NCBI GenBank assembly: GCA_016201265.1
Contig: JACQDD010000116.1
Span: forward strand, 1-64,000
Source of the DNA: Terriglobales bacterium
GTDB lineage: Bacteria; Acidobacteriota; Terriglobia; Terriglobales; Acidobacteriaceae
DNA: 64,000 nt
Direction of reading: 5' to 3'
Below the pieces are notes generated by a model that was given only the letters and a program-made list of their open reading frames with translations, did no database searches and was not told the origin of the DNA. Numbering within the stretch: position 1 is the first letter of the stretch; every line of letters begins with the position of its first letter. The translations under genes were made by a program, and so were the position numbers. Below, in pieces: positions 1-8,223 of the stretch.

Positions 1-23
1 CCTCGAGGGGCTTTGATCATTGT

Positions 24-49
24 GAGCTACGAGCTGCGAGCTACGAGCT
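24..49. repeat. GAGCTACGAGCT direct repeat
   Basis: The 12-mer GAGCTACGAGCT occurs twice, 14 bases apart. Related sequence recurs at 13072-13101 and 15203-15224, always between genes, so this is a short dispersed intergenic repeat. No function can be read from it. Confidence 0.6.
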
Positions 50-117
50 TGAACCGCCCCGCATGTTCTGGGTGAGAATGCCTTGGAGCGTCCCAGAGAG
101 AACGAAACGCGGTAGGG

Positions 118-175
118 GTCCTTCGACTCCGCAAGATGTTCACTTACGCGAACATCTTGCTCCGCTCAGGATGAC
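118..175. repeat. nested palindromic intergenic repeat
   Basis: A perfect 11-base inverted repeat (131-141 with 150-160, loop of 8) lies between CTTCGACTCC on the left and TCCGCTCAGGATGAC on the right. The flanks look like the two halves of one short repeat (CTTCGACTCCGCTCAGGATGAC) that has been opened by the hairpin. It sits downstream of the carbonic anhydrase gene and could also act as a weak terminator, though there is no T-run. Confidence 0.6.
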
Positions 176-206
176 AATTCTACAAGGGCGTCGCTGTTGC
201 TGACTG

Positions 207-722
207 CTACTTTCTCTCCATCAAATACGCATTCTTGTACCCCAGATAATTCTCTGCGTAACGCAGGATCATGTCTTCATCTTTCTTGTCGAGATGGCGG
301 CGGAATTTGCCGGGGGAGCCGACCCACAAAGAGTTCGGCTCGATGATGGTTTTCTCGGGAATCAAGGTACCAGCGCCGACGATTGAGCCTGCGCCCACGA
401 CGGCTCCGTTCAGGATGATCGAGCCCATGCCGATCAGGCAGCGGTCTTCGACTCTGCATCCGTGGAGCACAACGTTGTGGCCCACGGTGACATAGTCGCC
501 GACGTAAACACCGTACAACTCTTTCATGCCGTGCAGGATGCAGTTGTCCTGAATGTTGGAGGAGTGGCCGACGCGGATCTCATGCACGTCGCCACGCAGG
601 ACGGCGTTCATCCAGACGCTTGAGTGTTCGCCGACGATGACGTCGCCGATCAGTTGGGCGGAGTCGTCCACGTAGCACGTTTCGGGGAACTGGGGCGTGA
701 TGCTTTTGTAAGAGCGGATCAT
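207..722 (-). CDS. gamma-class carbonic anhydrase family protein
   Basis: Left-handed beta-helix (hexapeptide) protein of 171 residues, probably a trimeric zinc enzyme that interconverts CO2 and bicarbonate in the cytoplasm. The expected gamma-CA residues are visible: R43 and D45 in 'LRGDVHEIRVG', Q58 in 'NIQDNCILHG', and zinc ligands H64, H82 and H87 ('VGHNVVLHGC'). It lacks the acidic loop of the archaeal Cam enzyme, so it belongs to the shorter YrdA/PaaY-like group, in which activity is not always shown. The ORF-track start adds 29 residues of non-family sequence; I chose the ATG at 722 (MIRSYKS), where family similarity begins. No strong Shine-Dalgarno is visible. Confidence 0.9.
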   Translation of the reverse strand: MIRSYKSITPQFPETCYVDDSAQLIGDVIVGEHSSVWMNAVLRGDVHEIRVGHSSNIQDNCILHGMKELYGVYVGDYVTVGHNVVLHGCRVEDRCLIGMGSIILNGAVVGAGSIVGAGTLIPEKTIIEPNSLWVGSPGKFRRHLDKKDEDMILRYAENYLGYKNAYLMERK

Positions 723-1036
723 GAGCGGCGAACAGTCAACATACCACGGAGGGATTGCAGTAGTCAGATTGCAGACTGCAGAAGTGAAGAGCTGAACCAC
801 AGGGGCCACAGAGGAGCACGGGGAAGAGCGATGACCATGCGGTGACGGGAGTGTTTAAGGCCGGCTGGCCCCCGTTACTCGCCGACAGTCGCCTTGTGTT
901 TAGCGATCCCGGATGATGAATTCTAGATCGTGGTCGTGTGACGGCCCACTCGGAAACCATCGTCCCGAACCGCACAGCCCAGTTCCGCGATGCCGGTCGG
1001 GAGAGTTTATGAGATGGGCTGATGGGCTCTGAACTC
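723..1036. other. intergenic region between carbonic anhydrase and pilin
   Basis: No convincing gene. The overlapping minus-strand ORF (736-1113) runs antisense-frame into the pilin and has no recognisable content. Around 795-825 is the sequence ACCACAGGGGCCACAGAGGAGCAC, which resembles one arm of the long inverted repeats seen at 37939 and 16134, and so is probably a decayed copy. Confidence 0.5.
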
Positions 1037-1522
1037 CTACTGCACTTCGGGCAAGGCGAGGCAGGAATCGTGGTCGGCGATGGCGGCGCCGGTTGCATCG
1101 AAGTGGATGCCATCCATTTCGGTGGTGCAGAAGCTGCGGTTGCCGGTACCGGTCATGGGTACCGCCAAGGCGAAATACTGTTCGGCGGGAGGGGGTCCGA
1201 TGGCTGCCGCGCTGAAGTTGTAGCCGTCCTTGGCGCCCGCTGCCAGCACCGTGTCAATCAGGCAGGCGCTGGTCGCGTCCGGAGGGTTGCAGTTGGTGCC
1301 GCCTAACACGCTCAGGGTCGCCGCGTAACCCAAATCGTTGTGGGCCCAGTTGTAAGCGGTCATCGCCGTGTTGATGGTCTGGATGGAAGTGACGGCGGAG
1401 GATTCGTTGGCCGAGACACGAGCCTGCAACAGATTCGGAATGGCAATCGCGGCGACGATCAGGATGATCGCGACGACCGCCACCAGCTCGATCAGCGAGA
1501 AACCCTTCTGTCCGTTCTTCAT
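1037..1522 (-). CDS. pilA: type IV major pilin (PilA-like prepilin)
   Basis: Prepilin of 161 residues that would be processed by prepilin peptidase and polymerised into the type IV pilus fibre. A short basic leader (MKNGQKG) is followed directly by 'FSLIELVAVVAII', with the conserved glycine before the cleavage site and Glu at +5 of the mature protein, then a single hydrophobic helix to about residue 30. Cysteines in the C-terminal half could form the D-region disulfide. The start ATG has ACGGAG eight bases upstream. A sigma-54 type promoter lies about 105 bases upstream, the usual control of pilA by PilS/PilR. A type II secretion pseudopilin (GspG) is the main alternative, but the lone gene and sigma-54 site favour a pilin. 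Confidence 0.88.
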   Translation of the reverse strand: MKNGQKGFSLIELVAVVAIILIVAAIAIPNLLQARVSANESSAVTSIQTINTAMTAYNWAHNDLGYAATLSVLGGTNCNPPDATSACLIDTVLAAGAKDGYNFSAAAIGPPPAEQYFALAVPMTGTGNRSFCTTEMDGIHFDATGAAIADHDSCLALPEVQ

Positions 1523-2068
1523 GGCTTGAACTCCGTGTTACTGAAGTTACTTCCACGCGGCCAGGTCGTTCGGATCACTTGGGAGGAGGAAAACCAGTGA
1601 GGGGATTGCCGTGTACATTCCCAAAATGCAACCGGGGAGCCAGAGGGTTTTAGTTGATTTATCAATGGCTTACGAAGGGCAGGCCAATTGTCATGTGCAA
1701 GGTATTGCACATTGTTGAGGCGCTCGCGGGAGCAGCACGGTTTGAAAAGCGGGGATAGGGCGTAGCGAAACCCTAACCGCAAAAAGCGCAAAGGTTCGCC
1801 AAGGACGCGAAGAAAGGCTTGAACCACAGGGAGTACAAGAGATCACAGCGCCGAATCCTTCGCTGCCATCGGGCAGGAGAATGAAATCCCAGTTGTTTTC
1901 AGCGGTTCTCATGCACACTCGCCAGGGCTGGGCTCCTTCGCCCAATGGGAAACCGAACAAAATCAGTGTGCACAGGTCACATCCGGGTGCGGCGAAGGGT
2001 GATACAAAGCATGCCAGGTCTCCCCGACCGTCCTCCGAGTCCGAAGTGTCGGACGCAGGAGGATTCCC
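1523..2068. other. intergenic region between divergent pilin and receptor genes
   Basis: A 546-base non-coding stretch holding the pilin promoter. It also has a tight hairpin ATGTGCAA-GGTA-TTGCACAT (1693-1712) that could be an operator for either divergent gene. About 1765-1840 is a degenerate intergenic repeat (AACCGCAAAAAGCGCAAAGG ... AACCACAGGGAG). The ORFs 1691-1960 (-) and 1881-2132 / 1945-2322 (+) have no protein-like composition. Confidence 0.5.
1627..1643 (-). promoter_or_regulatory. sigma-54 (-24/-12) promoter for the pilin gene
   Basis: On the minus strand the sequence reads CTGGCTCCCCGGTTGCA. It matches the -24/-12 consensus (YTGGCAC-N5-TTGCW) at the invariant GG and GC, with exactly 10 bases between them. 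Transcription would begin near 1616, leaving a leader of about 95 bases before the pilin ATG. Pilin genes in Pseudomonas, Myxococcus and Geobacter are sigma-54 dependent, which supports the call. Confidence 0.65.
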
Positions 2069-5000
2069 ATGTTCGTTGGCAGGACGCGGCAGACCTTATC
2101 TCTTCTTGGCATTCCTTATTTGTTCATTCTGATTCTGCTCGGGGGCGGGGCGCGGGCGCAGGACGCTTCGACGGGGGCGTTGCGCGGGACGGTGGTGGAT
2201 GCGCAGGGCGCGGCCGTTACGGCGGCCGACATCGTGGCGATCCGCGTGGATACGGGGATCCGCTATCACGGGGCGACCGACGCGGAGGGGCGCTTCATTC
2301 TCGACCTGCTGCCGCCGGGTGAGTACTCGGCACGGGCGGAGGCGGAGGGCATGTTGCCGCAGAATTCTCCGCTGGTGCGGGTGGAGGTGGGCGCGGCGAC
2401 GGAATTGGCGTTCAAGCTGGCGGTGGCGGGCGGGAAGGAAATCGTGGCGGTCTCGGATGCGCCGCAGCTGGTTGAGACGCAGCCCAGTGCGGTTTCGGCG
2501 CTGGTGGATGAACGGGCGATTGGGGATTTGCCGCTGAACGGGCGGCGCTACACCGATCTTTCGCTGCTCGCGCCGGGAGTGACGCAGGATCCGCGCGGGC
2601 TGACTTCGACTTCGAATGGCGATCTGGCGTTTGGAGGGGTTCGCGGCTACCAGTCGAGCTACCTGGTGGATGGCGCCGACAATAACAACGGCTTCTTCGC
2701 GCAGGCGCGGGGACGATATCGCGCGCCCTATCAGTTTTCGAATGAGGTGGTGAAGGAGTTCCGCGTTTCTTCCAACACTTATGGCGCGGAACTCGGACGC
2801 GCGGGCGGAGCGGTGGTCAACGTGGTGACCAAGTCCGGCTCGAATCACTGGCACGGCACGGGGTTTTATTTTCTGCGTGACAGCGCGCTGGGAGCTAGCC
2901 CGGCGTTTGTCGGATTCAAGCCGAGCGATCGGCAGCACCAGTTTGGGGGCACGCTGGGCGGGCCGATCCGGCGCAACAAGGCGTTTTTCTTTGCGGGATA
3001 CGATCAACACATTTTTCGCGTGCCGGCGGTGGTGGAGTTTGCGGACGGCAACACCGTGGTGATCCCGAAGAAGGGGGACGAGCCGCTGCATCACGGGGAC
3101 TATGAGGAGTCGGACAAAGACCTGGTGTTCGCGGCGGCGGCGAAACTTTCGACCATGGGCGGGACGTTCCGGTCGCAGCTGCTGGGGAATAGCGGGTTCG
3201 TGAAGGTGGACTATTCGCTGAGCCCGCGTGAGTTTCTGACGGCGCGGGTGAGCACGTCGCGGTACCACGGGCAGAACAACGTGTTCTTCGATCCGGCGAG
3301 CCCGGTTACGAACTTCAGTATGAGCTCGAATGGGGAAGAAGACGTGAAGACGGAGAGCGCGTCGCTGTCGTTGCTGAGCGGACTGACGCCGAAGCTGACC
3401 AGCCACCTGCGGGCACAGTTTTCGCGCGACCTGCAGCAGTCGTTTGCCAACTCCAGCGACGTGCGGACCCGCATCTACAACGTGATTGAGGCCTTCGGGC
3501 AGTCGTCGATCCTGCCGCGGCAGACCCGGGAGCACCGTTTGCACCTGGCTGAGACCTTGAGCCTCAGAGGCGGCCGGCACGACTGGAAGTTCGGCGGCGA
3601 CGCGATGCTGACGTGGGACTACAACTACTTTCCGTCACTGTACGGCGGCGAGTACATCTACGACAACATCAGCGTGGATCCGTGGACGTTCAAGCCCATG
3701 CATGGGGGCATGGAGATCACGCCGCTGCGGGCCTGGGCGCACAATGTGCCGCGGTACTACATCCAGAATTTCGGGAGTCCGGTGTCGCATCCGGACAGCA
3801 ACGACTACTCGGCTTTCCTGCAAGACACGGTGCGGGTGACGGGGCGTTTGGCGGTGAGTCTGGGGGTGCGCTATGACCTGCAGACCTTCGGCAGCAAGGA
3901 TTTGGTGAACAATCCGCTGTGGGCGGGGTCAGGGAAGATGCCCGCGGATAAGAACAATGTCTCGCCGCGAGTGGGAGTGGCGTATTCGATCGGGGATCAG
4001 CGGCCGCTGGTGGTGCGGGGCGGATTTGGCATCTTCTATACGCGGCTGCCTCAGATCTATGAGTCGGCGGTGATCAACAACAATGGGCTTGCGAGGACGC
4101 ATCTTTTCCTGGACAACGCGGACACGACGCAGCACCAGATATTCCCAACGTATCCGAATGCGCTGGTGGCGTGCAGCCCGGGGCCAGCGCCGTGCGTGCC
4201 GCCGGACTCGCTGAAGCCGTACCTGACAAGCGATATCTCCGCTTTTGCGCCGAACTTTATTACGCCTAAAGTGCAGCAGGGAAACTTGAGCGTGGAGCGG
4301 GAGATCGCAGATCGTTTTGCCGCGGGCGTGTCGTATCTGTATGTGCATGGGGAAAATTTGATCCGGGCGCGGGATGTAAACCTGCCGGCGCCGACGGAGT
4401 ACAGCTATCCGATTTATGACTCGGCCGGGGAAAACTTCACCAGCTCCTACTACACGGTGGAATCGTTCTCGACGTGGCAGATGACGCAGAGCATGAGCTG
4501 TCCGTATCCGCCGTGCATCAACGACGTGGCGCGGCCGGTGCCGGAACTGAGCGCGATCAACCAGTTTGATAGTGCGGCGACGAGCATTTATCACGGGCTG
4601 ACGGCGTCGCTGCGGCGGCGCATGACGCACGGGTTCTATTTCCGGCTGGCGTACACCTGGGCACACGCGATCGACGACGGGCAGGATGCGCTGGTGGCGG
4701 GGCGTCCGGTGACAGTGCAGAACTCGTATGCGACACGGAGTGAGCGCGGGCCGAGCGTCACGGATCAGCGGCACCGGCTGTCGGTATCCTGGATTGCGGA
4801 GCCGCGTCCGTTTGGACGAGGGCAGGAGATTCTGGCGAAGATATTCAACGATTGGAAATTGGCGGGAGTGATGACGTTTGGGAGCGGACGTCCAGCCGAG
4901 GCGCGGGTGACGGGAGATCCCAATCGGGATGAAAATTCCAGCAACGACCGGTTGCCCGGGTATGGACGGAATGCGTTTCTGGGTCCGGACTACGCGACCA

Positions 5001-5272
5001 TGGACCTGCGGCTGACGCGGAAGATTCGTGTAACCGAGCGCTTGCGACTCGAACTAACGGCCGAGTCTTTCAACCTTTTCAATCGCGACAATCGGCGCTA
5101 CAGCCTGAGCGATGACGGATTTCTGAATGCGGCGGGGCAGTTCGTTGCGCTCGACCGGAAAGCGGGGGGGAGGGTCTATCCCGCGTATTATCAGCAACCT
5201 ACAAACTTTATGCGGGCGACAAGCGCGTATGCTCCGCGGCTGGTGCAGTTGGGGCTGCGGTTGGTCTTCTAA
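2069..5272 (+). CDS. Oar-like TonB-dependent receptor with carboxypeptidase-regulatory-like N-domain
   Basis: Outer-membrane beta-barrel receptor of 1067 residues. A signal peptide (hydrophobic stretch then 'GGGARAQDAS') is followed at about 32-115 by a carboxypeptidase-D regulatory-like fold ('GALRGTVVDAQGAAVTAADI'), a plug domain (about 120-260; 'LPLNGRRYTDLSLLAPGV', 'GGAVVNVVTKSGSN'), and a long barrel ending in a terminal Phe ('LGLRLVF'). This layout is the acidobacterial/myxobacterial Oar type, expanded in Terriglobia and thought to take up sugars, peptides or other large substrates. The substrate cannot be read here. The start is fixed by AGGAGG six bases before the ATG. It is monocistronic; the next gene is rpsU. 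Confidence 0.9.
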   Translation: MFVGRTRQTLSLLGIPYLFILILLGGGARAQDASTGALRGTVVDAQGAAVTAADIVAIRVDTGIRYHGATDAEGRFILDLLPPGEYSARAEAEGMLPQNSPLVRVEVGAATELAFKLAVAGGKEIVAVSDAPQLVETQPSAVSALVDERAIGDLPLNGRRYTDLSLLAPGVTQDPRGLTSTSNGDLAFGGVRGYQSSYLVDGADNNNGFFAQARGRYRAPYQFSNEVVKEFRVSSNTYGAELGRAGGAVVNVVTKSGSNHWHGTGFYFLRDSALGASPAFVGFKPSDRQHQFGGTLGGPIRRNKAFFFAGYDQHIFRVPAVVEFADGNTVVIPKKGDEPLHHGDYEESDKDLVFAAAAKLSTMGGTFRSQLLGNSGFVKVDYSLSPREFLTARVSTSRYHGQNNVFFDPASPVTNFSMSSNGEEDVKTESASLSLLSGLTPKLTSHLRAQFSRDLQQSFANSSDVRTRIYNVIEAFGQSSILPRQTREHRLHLAETLSLRGGRHDWKFGGDAMLTWDYNYFPSLYGGEYIYDNISVDPWTFKPMHGGMEITPLRAWAHNVPRYYIQNFGSPVSHPDSNDYSAFLQDTVRVTGRLAVSLGVRYDLQTFGSKDLVNNPLWAGSGKMPADKNNVSPRVGVAYSIGDQRPLVVRGGFGIFYTRLPQIYESAVINNNGLARTHLFLDNADTTQHQIFPTYPNALVACSPGPAPCVPPDSLKPYLTSDISAFAPNFITPKVQQGNLSVEREIADRFAAGVSYLYVHGENLIRARDVNLPAPTEYSYPIYDSAGENFTSSYYTVESFSTWQMTQSMSCPYPPCINDVARPVPELSAINQFDSAATSIYHGLTASLRRRMTHGFYFRLAYTWAHAIDDGQDALVAGRPVTVQNSYATRSERGPSVTDQRHRLSVSWIAEPRPFGRGQEILAKIFNDWKLAGVMTFGSGRPAEARVTGDPNRDENSSNDRLPGYGRNAFLGPDYATMDLRLTRKIRVTERLRLELTAESFNLFNRDNRRYSLSDDGFLNAAGQFVALDRKAGGRVYPAYYQQPTNFMRATSAYAPRLVQLGLRLVF

Positions 5273-5300
5273 ATAGGGGGCGGTTTTTTGTACATTCCGC

Positions 5301-5330
5301 TTGACTTAGGTGGCCGATGCTTGCCATAAC
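5301..5330 (+). promoter_or_regulatory. sigma-70 type promoter for rpsU
   Basis: TTGACT (5301-5306) and CATAAC (5325-5330) are separated by 18 bases, upstream of the rpsU start by about 40 bases. The -35 box is a 5/6 match and the -10 a 4/6 match. Confidence 0.5.
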
Positions 5331-5370
5331 TAACGGGTCCAGTTAGGACGAGTAGGGGGGTGTATTAAGT

Positions 5371-5568
5371 TTGGCTGAAGTCAGACTTCAAGAGGGCGAG
5401 TCGCTGGAGAATGCGCTTCGCCGCTTCAAGCGGAAGGTACAGACGGAAGACATCATCAAGGAAGTGAAACGTCACTCCTATTACCTGAAGCCGGGAGAAA
5501 AGAAGCGGGTGAAAGAAGCGCTGGCACGCAAGCGCAGCCGTAAGAAAGCGCGCAAGGAACAAGATTAA
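5371..5568 (+). CDS. rpsU: 30S ribosomal protein S21
   Basis: A 65-residue basic protein matching bS21 throughout: 'ESLENALRRFKRK' near the N-terminus, and a Lys/Arg-rich tail ('RKRSRKKARKEQD'). bS21 binds the small subunit near the anti-Shine-Dalgarno end of 16S rRNA and helps initiation. The start codon is TTG, preceded by an AGGGGGGUG Shine-Dalgarno-like stretch ten bases away; no in-frame ATG fits. It has its own promoter and a GC-rich terminator hairpin. Length is normal for the family. Confidence 0.95.
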   Translation: MAEVRLQEGESLENALRRFKRKVQTEDIIKEVKRHSYYLKPGEKKRVKEALARKRSRKKARKEQD

Positions 5569-5574
5569 GCCAAC

Positions 5575-5604
5575 CGGGCCGTCGCACTGTGGGGTGACGG
5601 CCCG
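5575..5604 (+). terminator. terminator hairpin after rpsU
   Basis: CGGGCCGTC (5575-5583) pairs with GACGGCCCG (5596-5604) across a 12-base loop, starting seven bases after the rpsU stop. The following TTCCTCTCC is only weakly T-rich, so this may be a partly Rho-assisted terminator. Confidence 0.6.
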
Positions 5605-5796
5605 TTCCTCTCCCACTCGCATTATTCTGCAGTGCAGGAATTCTTAAGTGCAGTAACCATGCGATGCACTTCGCATGGCGGGCCGAATCCAGGGTCAATA
5701 TGAGGGGGATGTAATCCCCTGCCCACGTCGTGAACCGGATCCTTCCCCATTCGGTCTCCGTGAAGAGCAGGGACGGGGAATGGAGCGCCTCTTCAC

Positions 5797-6102
5797 ATGG
5801 AATTCCAGGACAAGCAGTTGAAGTGTGTGGATTGCGGCACGGACTTCGTTTTTACGGCGGGTGAACAGCTGTTCTTCCATGACAAGCAGTTCAAGAACGA
5901 ACCGAAACGCTGCAAGAACTGCAAGGGAAAACGGGTCGCAGTGCTGGGATCTGGTCACGGGCAGTCCTACGCGAAAACGGAAACGCGGACGAACTGCTCG
6001 CAGTGCGGCAAAGAGACGACGGTACCGTTTCGTCCCAGCCAGGGGCGGCCGGTGTTGTGCCGGGAGTGCTTTCAGCAGAAACGGCAGATCGCAAGCGCCT
6101 GA
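5797..6102 (+). CDS. small double zinc-ribbon (CxxC-x17-CxxC) protein
   Basis: A 101-residue protein with two pairs of zinc knuckles: 'LKCVDCGTDFVF' with 'KRCKNCKGKR' in the first half, and 'TNCSQCGKETTVPF' with 'VLCRECFQQKR' in the second. This is the probable zinc-ribbon / CxxC-x17-CxxC arrangement common in deep-branching bacteria, thought to bind nucleic acid or protein. Its specific role is unknown. A GGAG motif lies about 14 bases before the ATG, which is longer than ideal. It follows rpsU but is separated by a terminator and a small hairpin (CCATGCGA/TCGCATGG, 5657-5678). Confidence 0.75.
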   Translation: MEFQDKQLKCVDCGTDFVFTAGEQLFFHDKQFKNEPKRCKNCKGKRVAVLGSGHGQSYAKTETRTNCSQCGKETTVPFRPSQGRPVLCRECFQQKRQIASA

Positions 6103-6142
6103 TCATCCTTAGAAGGGAAAGAGGAACGCGGCGAGACGGGTA

Positions 6143-6577
6143 CTAGCCCGCCTTGCGGGAGGGTTCCTGCGCCGCGGCGGCGGCGGAGATGCGCTGCCGA
6201 GTCTGCTTTGCGTCCTCGTGGCGGACGAGCAGGGCCTCGACCTGGCGCAGCAGAGCGCTGGTGCCCAGGGGTTTGATCAGCAGAGACTCGGAGTGGTCTT
6301 CCTCCCAATGTTCTCCGGAGGGGGGGTAGGCAGTGAGCAGGGCGGTGGCGGGATCATAGCTCTGGCGGCGCGCGGCTAAGATCACCTTCAGGCCGGCGTC
6401 TTCGGTTTCCATGCGCAAGTCGCTGATGACCATCTGGTAGGTGGCGGACTCCAGGCGGGAAAAGGCTTCGAGCGTGCTGGCCGCGGTTTCCACTTCAAAT
6501 CCATGGAATTCCAGGACGGCTTTCAGGGTCAGCAGGACGGCCAGATCGTCGTCCACGAGAAGAATGCGCCGTTTCAT
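6143..6577 (-). CDS. stand-alone response regulator receiver protein
   Basis: Single-domain CheY-like receiver of 144 residues. The acidic pocket (D9, D10 in 'LLVDDD'), phospho-acceptor D53 ('MVISDLRME'), the switch Thr in 'ALLTAY' and conserved Lys in 'LLIKPLG' are all present. There is no output domain; the C-terminus is an Arg/Ala-rich tail. No sensor kinase is adjacent, so its partner is unknown. The start at 6577 has AGAGGTG at good spacing; the longer ORF start (6613) lacks this and adds non-family residues. It converges with the zinc-ribbon gene. Confidence 0.88.
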   Translation of the reverse strand: MKRRILLVDDDLAVLLTLKAVLEFHGFEVETAASTLEAFSRLESATYQMVISDLRMETEDAGLKVILAARRQSYDPATALLTAYPPSGEHWEEDHSESLLIKPLGTSALLRQVEALLVRHEDAKQTRQRISAAAAAQEPSRKAG

Positions 6578-6680
6578 ATGCACCTCTGAGGCAAGCTGGG
6601 AGATGCAGAGCACTGCGGAATCGGTCCGCAGCTGCCGCCGGCCGCTTCAGGCCCCACACCCACTCAGTTAGTATAGAAGC

Positions 6681-8222
6681 GTGGCCAGCTTCTACATAGA
6701 GAATTTTGGCTGCCGCGCCACGCAGGCGGATGGGGCGGCGCTGGAAAGCCGGTTTCTGGAGCGCGGTCTGGAGCGCGCCCATGCCGCGCGCGACGCCGAA
6801 ATTGTCGTTCTCAACACCTGCACGGTGACCGCGGGCGCCGACAAGGATGCGCGCGCTTCGATTCGGAGAGTGCGGCGAGAGAATCCGGCGTGCCGCATAC
6901 TGGTAACGGGGTGTTACGCACAGCGCGCGCCGGAAGAACTGGCGGCGCTGCCGGGCGTCACCTGGGTAGTGGGGAATTCGCACAAGCACCTGGCGGCGGA
7001 GATCGCAACCTCTCCTGATTCTTCTTCCAAGGCCGGCTTTGTTCCACTGTCGCAACTTTCCAGCGAACGAGACAGCAACGTTATAGTGGGCGACATCTTC
7101 GCGCACACCGAACTGCTGGCGGCGCCGGTGTTTGAAGCGGCAAACGAGCGCACCCGGCCGAACCTCAAGGTGCAGGACGGATGTGACAATCGCTGCTCGT
7201 TCTGCGTGATTCCGTATGTGCGGGGCCAGAGCCGGTCGCTGCCGCTGGAGCGGGTGCTGGCTGAGGTGCGGGCGCTGGTAGGGGCGGGCTATCGGGAAGT
7301 GGTGATCTCGGGGATTAATTTGGGGAGATGGGGGAGAGACTTGCCGGTCGTTGGTCGTCCGTCGTTAGTCGTTGGCGAACCGGACCCAGGAGACTCTGTG
7401 GTGACGATGCGCGGCCAACAGCCACCGACGAATCGAGAACGACCAACGACTAACGACCACCGACTAGAGGGTCTTGTCCGCGCGATCCTGGAGGAGACGT
7501 CGCTCGAGAAGCTCAGGATCAGTTCTGTGGAGCCGATGGATTGGAGTGATGAGCTGATCGAGATGATGGCGAATTCTCATCGGATTGCCAAGCATGCGCA
7601 TGTGCCGCTGCAGTCGGCGAGTGATGCGGTGCTGCGGCGGATGCACCGCAAGTATCGGCCGTGGCATTACCGGGAGAAGATTTTGAAGATCCGGAAGGCC
7701 ATGCCCGAGGCGGCGATTGGGGCGGATGTCATGGTGGGATTTCCGGGCGAGACCGATGCGGAGTTTGCCGAGACGCGGCGCATGGTCGAAGAGTTGCCCT
7801 TTACCTACCTGCACGTATTCACGTATTCGGCACGGCCAGGAACGCCGGCTGCGGAACAGAGCGATCAGGTGCCGGTGGCGGTAGCGCGGGAGCGCAACCA
7901 AGTGTTGCGGGAGATTGCTGCTGCGAGGAAGGCGGCGTTTGTTCGATCGCAGTTGGGGATGATCGTACAAGCGATCACGCTGCGGTCAGGCGACGGGGAG
8001 TGCACCGAAGCGCTGACCGACAACTACCTGAAGATGAGAATTCCCGGACGGCTGGAAGCGAATCGCTGGATCGAGGTGCAGGTGGACGACGCCGAGGGCG
8101 AAGTGCTGGTGGGACGGGCGTGTGTGGGGGGCGCAGTCGGGCCGGAGAAGCAGACCGAAGTAACCCTGGAGAATACTCAGAAGTCCAACAAGTTCATTGA
8201 CCTGCAACCTTTTGCGGGCTAG
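6681..8222 (+). CDS. mtaB: MtaB-like tRNA methylthiotransferase with in-frame insertion
   Basis: Radical-SAM methylthiotransferase of 513 residues that probably adds a methylthio group to t6A37 of ANN-decoding tRNAs. N-terminal UPF0004 domain with its three Fe-S cysteines ('FGCRATQADG', 'NTCTVT', 'VTGCYAQ'), the radical-SAM triad in 'CDNRCSFCVIP', and a C-terminal TRAM-like region (from about 445). The family is usually 420-450 residues. Here about 41 extra residues (roughly 222-262, between 'GRWGRDL' and 'LVRAILEE') are encoded by a palindromic DNA repeat described separately. The start is GTG at 6681 (MASFYIENFGC), the only one upstream of the first Cys. First gene of a probable mtaB-fecR-like-rodA operon. 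Confidence 0.9.
   Translation: MASFYIENFGCRATQADGAALESRFLERGLERAHAARDAEIVVLNTCTVTAGADKDARASIRRVRRENPACRILVTGCYAQRAPEELAALPGVTWVVGNSHKHLAAEIATSPDSSSKAGFVPLSQLSSERDSNVIVGDIFAHTELLAAPVFEAANERTRPNLKVQDGCDNRCSFCVIPYVRGQSRSLPLERVLAEVRALVGAGYREVVISGINLGRWGRDLPVVGRPSLVVGEPDPGDSVVTMRGQQPPTNRERPTTNDHRLEGLVRAILEETSLEKLRISSVEPMDWSDELIEMMANSHRIAKHAHVPLQSASDAVLRRMHRKYRPWHYREKILKIRKAMPEAAIGADVMVGFPGETDAEFAETRRMVEELPFTYLHVFTYSARPGTPAAEQSDQVPVAVARERNQVLREIAAARKAAFVRSQLGMIVQAITLRSGDGECTEALTDNYLKMRIPGRLEANRWIEVQVDDAEGEVLVGRACVGGAVGPEKQTEVTLENTQKSNKFIDLQPFAG
7346..7468. repeat. palindromic repeat inserted in frame within mtaB
   Basis: GTCGTTAGTCGTTGG (7361-7375) is a perfect inverted repeat of CCAACGACTAACGAC (7443-7457), and the outer sequences repeat the same GGTCGTTGGTCGT theme. 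The whole unit is a multiple of three in effect, adds a low-complexity peptide (VVGRPSLVV...ERPTTNDHR), and interrupts a region conserved in MtaB proteins. This is the signature of a mobile palindromic element that has landed in a coding sequence without breaking it. Confidence 0.7.
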
Positions 8223-8223
8223 G

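Noticed and set aside
1693-1712. TGTGCAA-GGTA-TTGCACA as the sigma-54 site
   Set aside because: It lacks the GG at -24; the site at 1627-1643 fits the consensus and spacing better.
2096-3580. 494-residue minus-strand ORF
   Set aside because: Antisense to the Oar-like receptor; Arg/His-rich composition and no domains, as expected of a GC-rich shadow frame.
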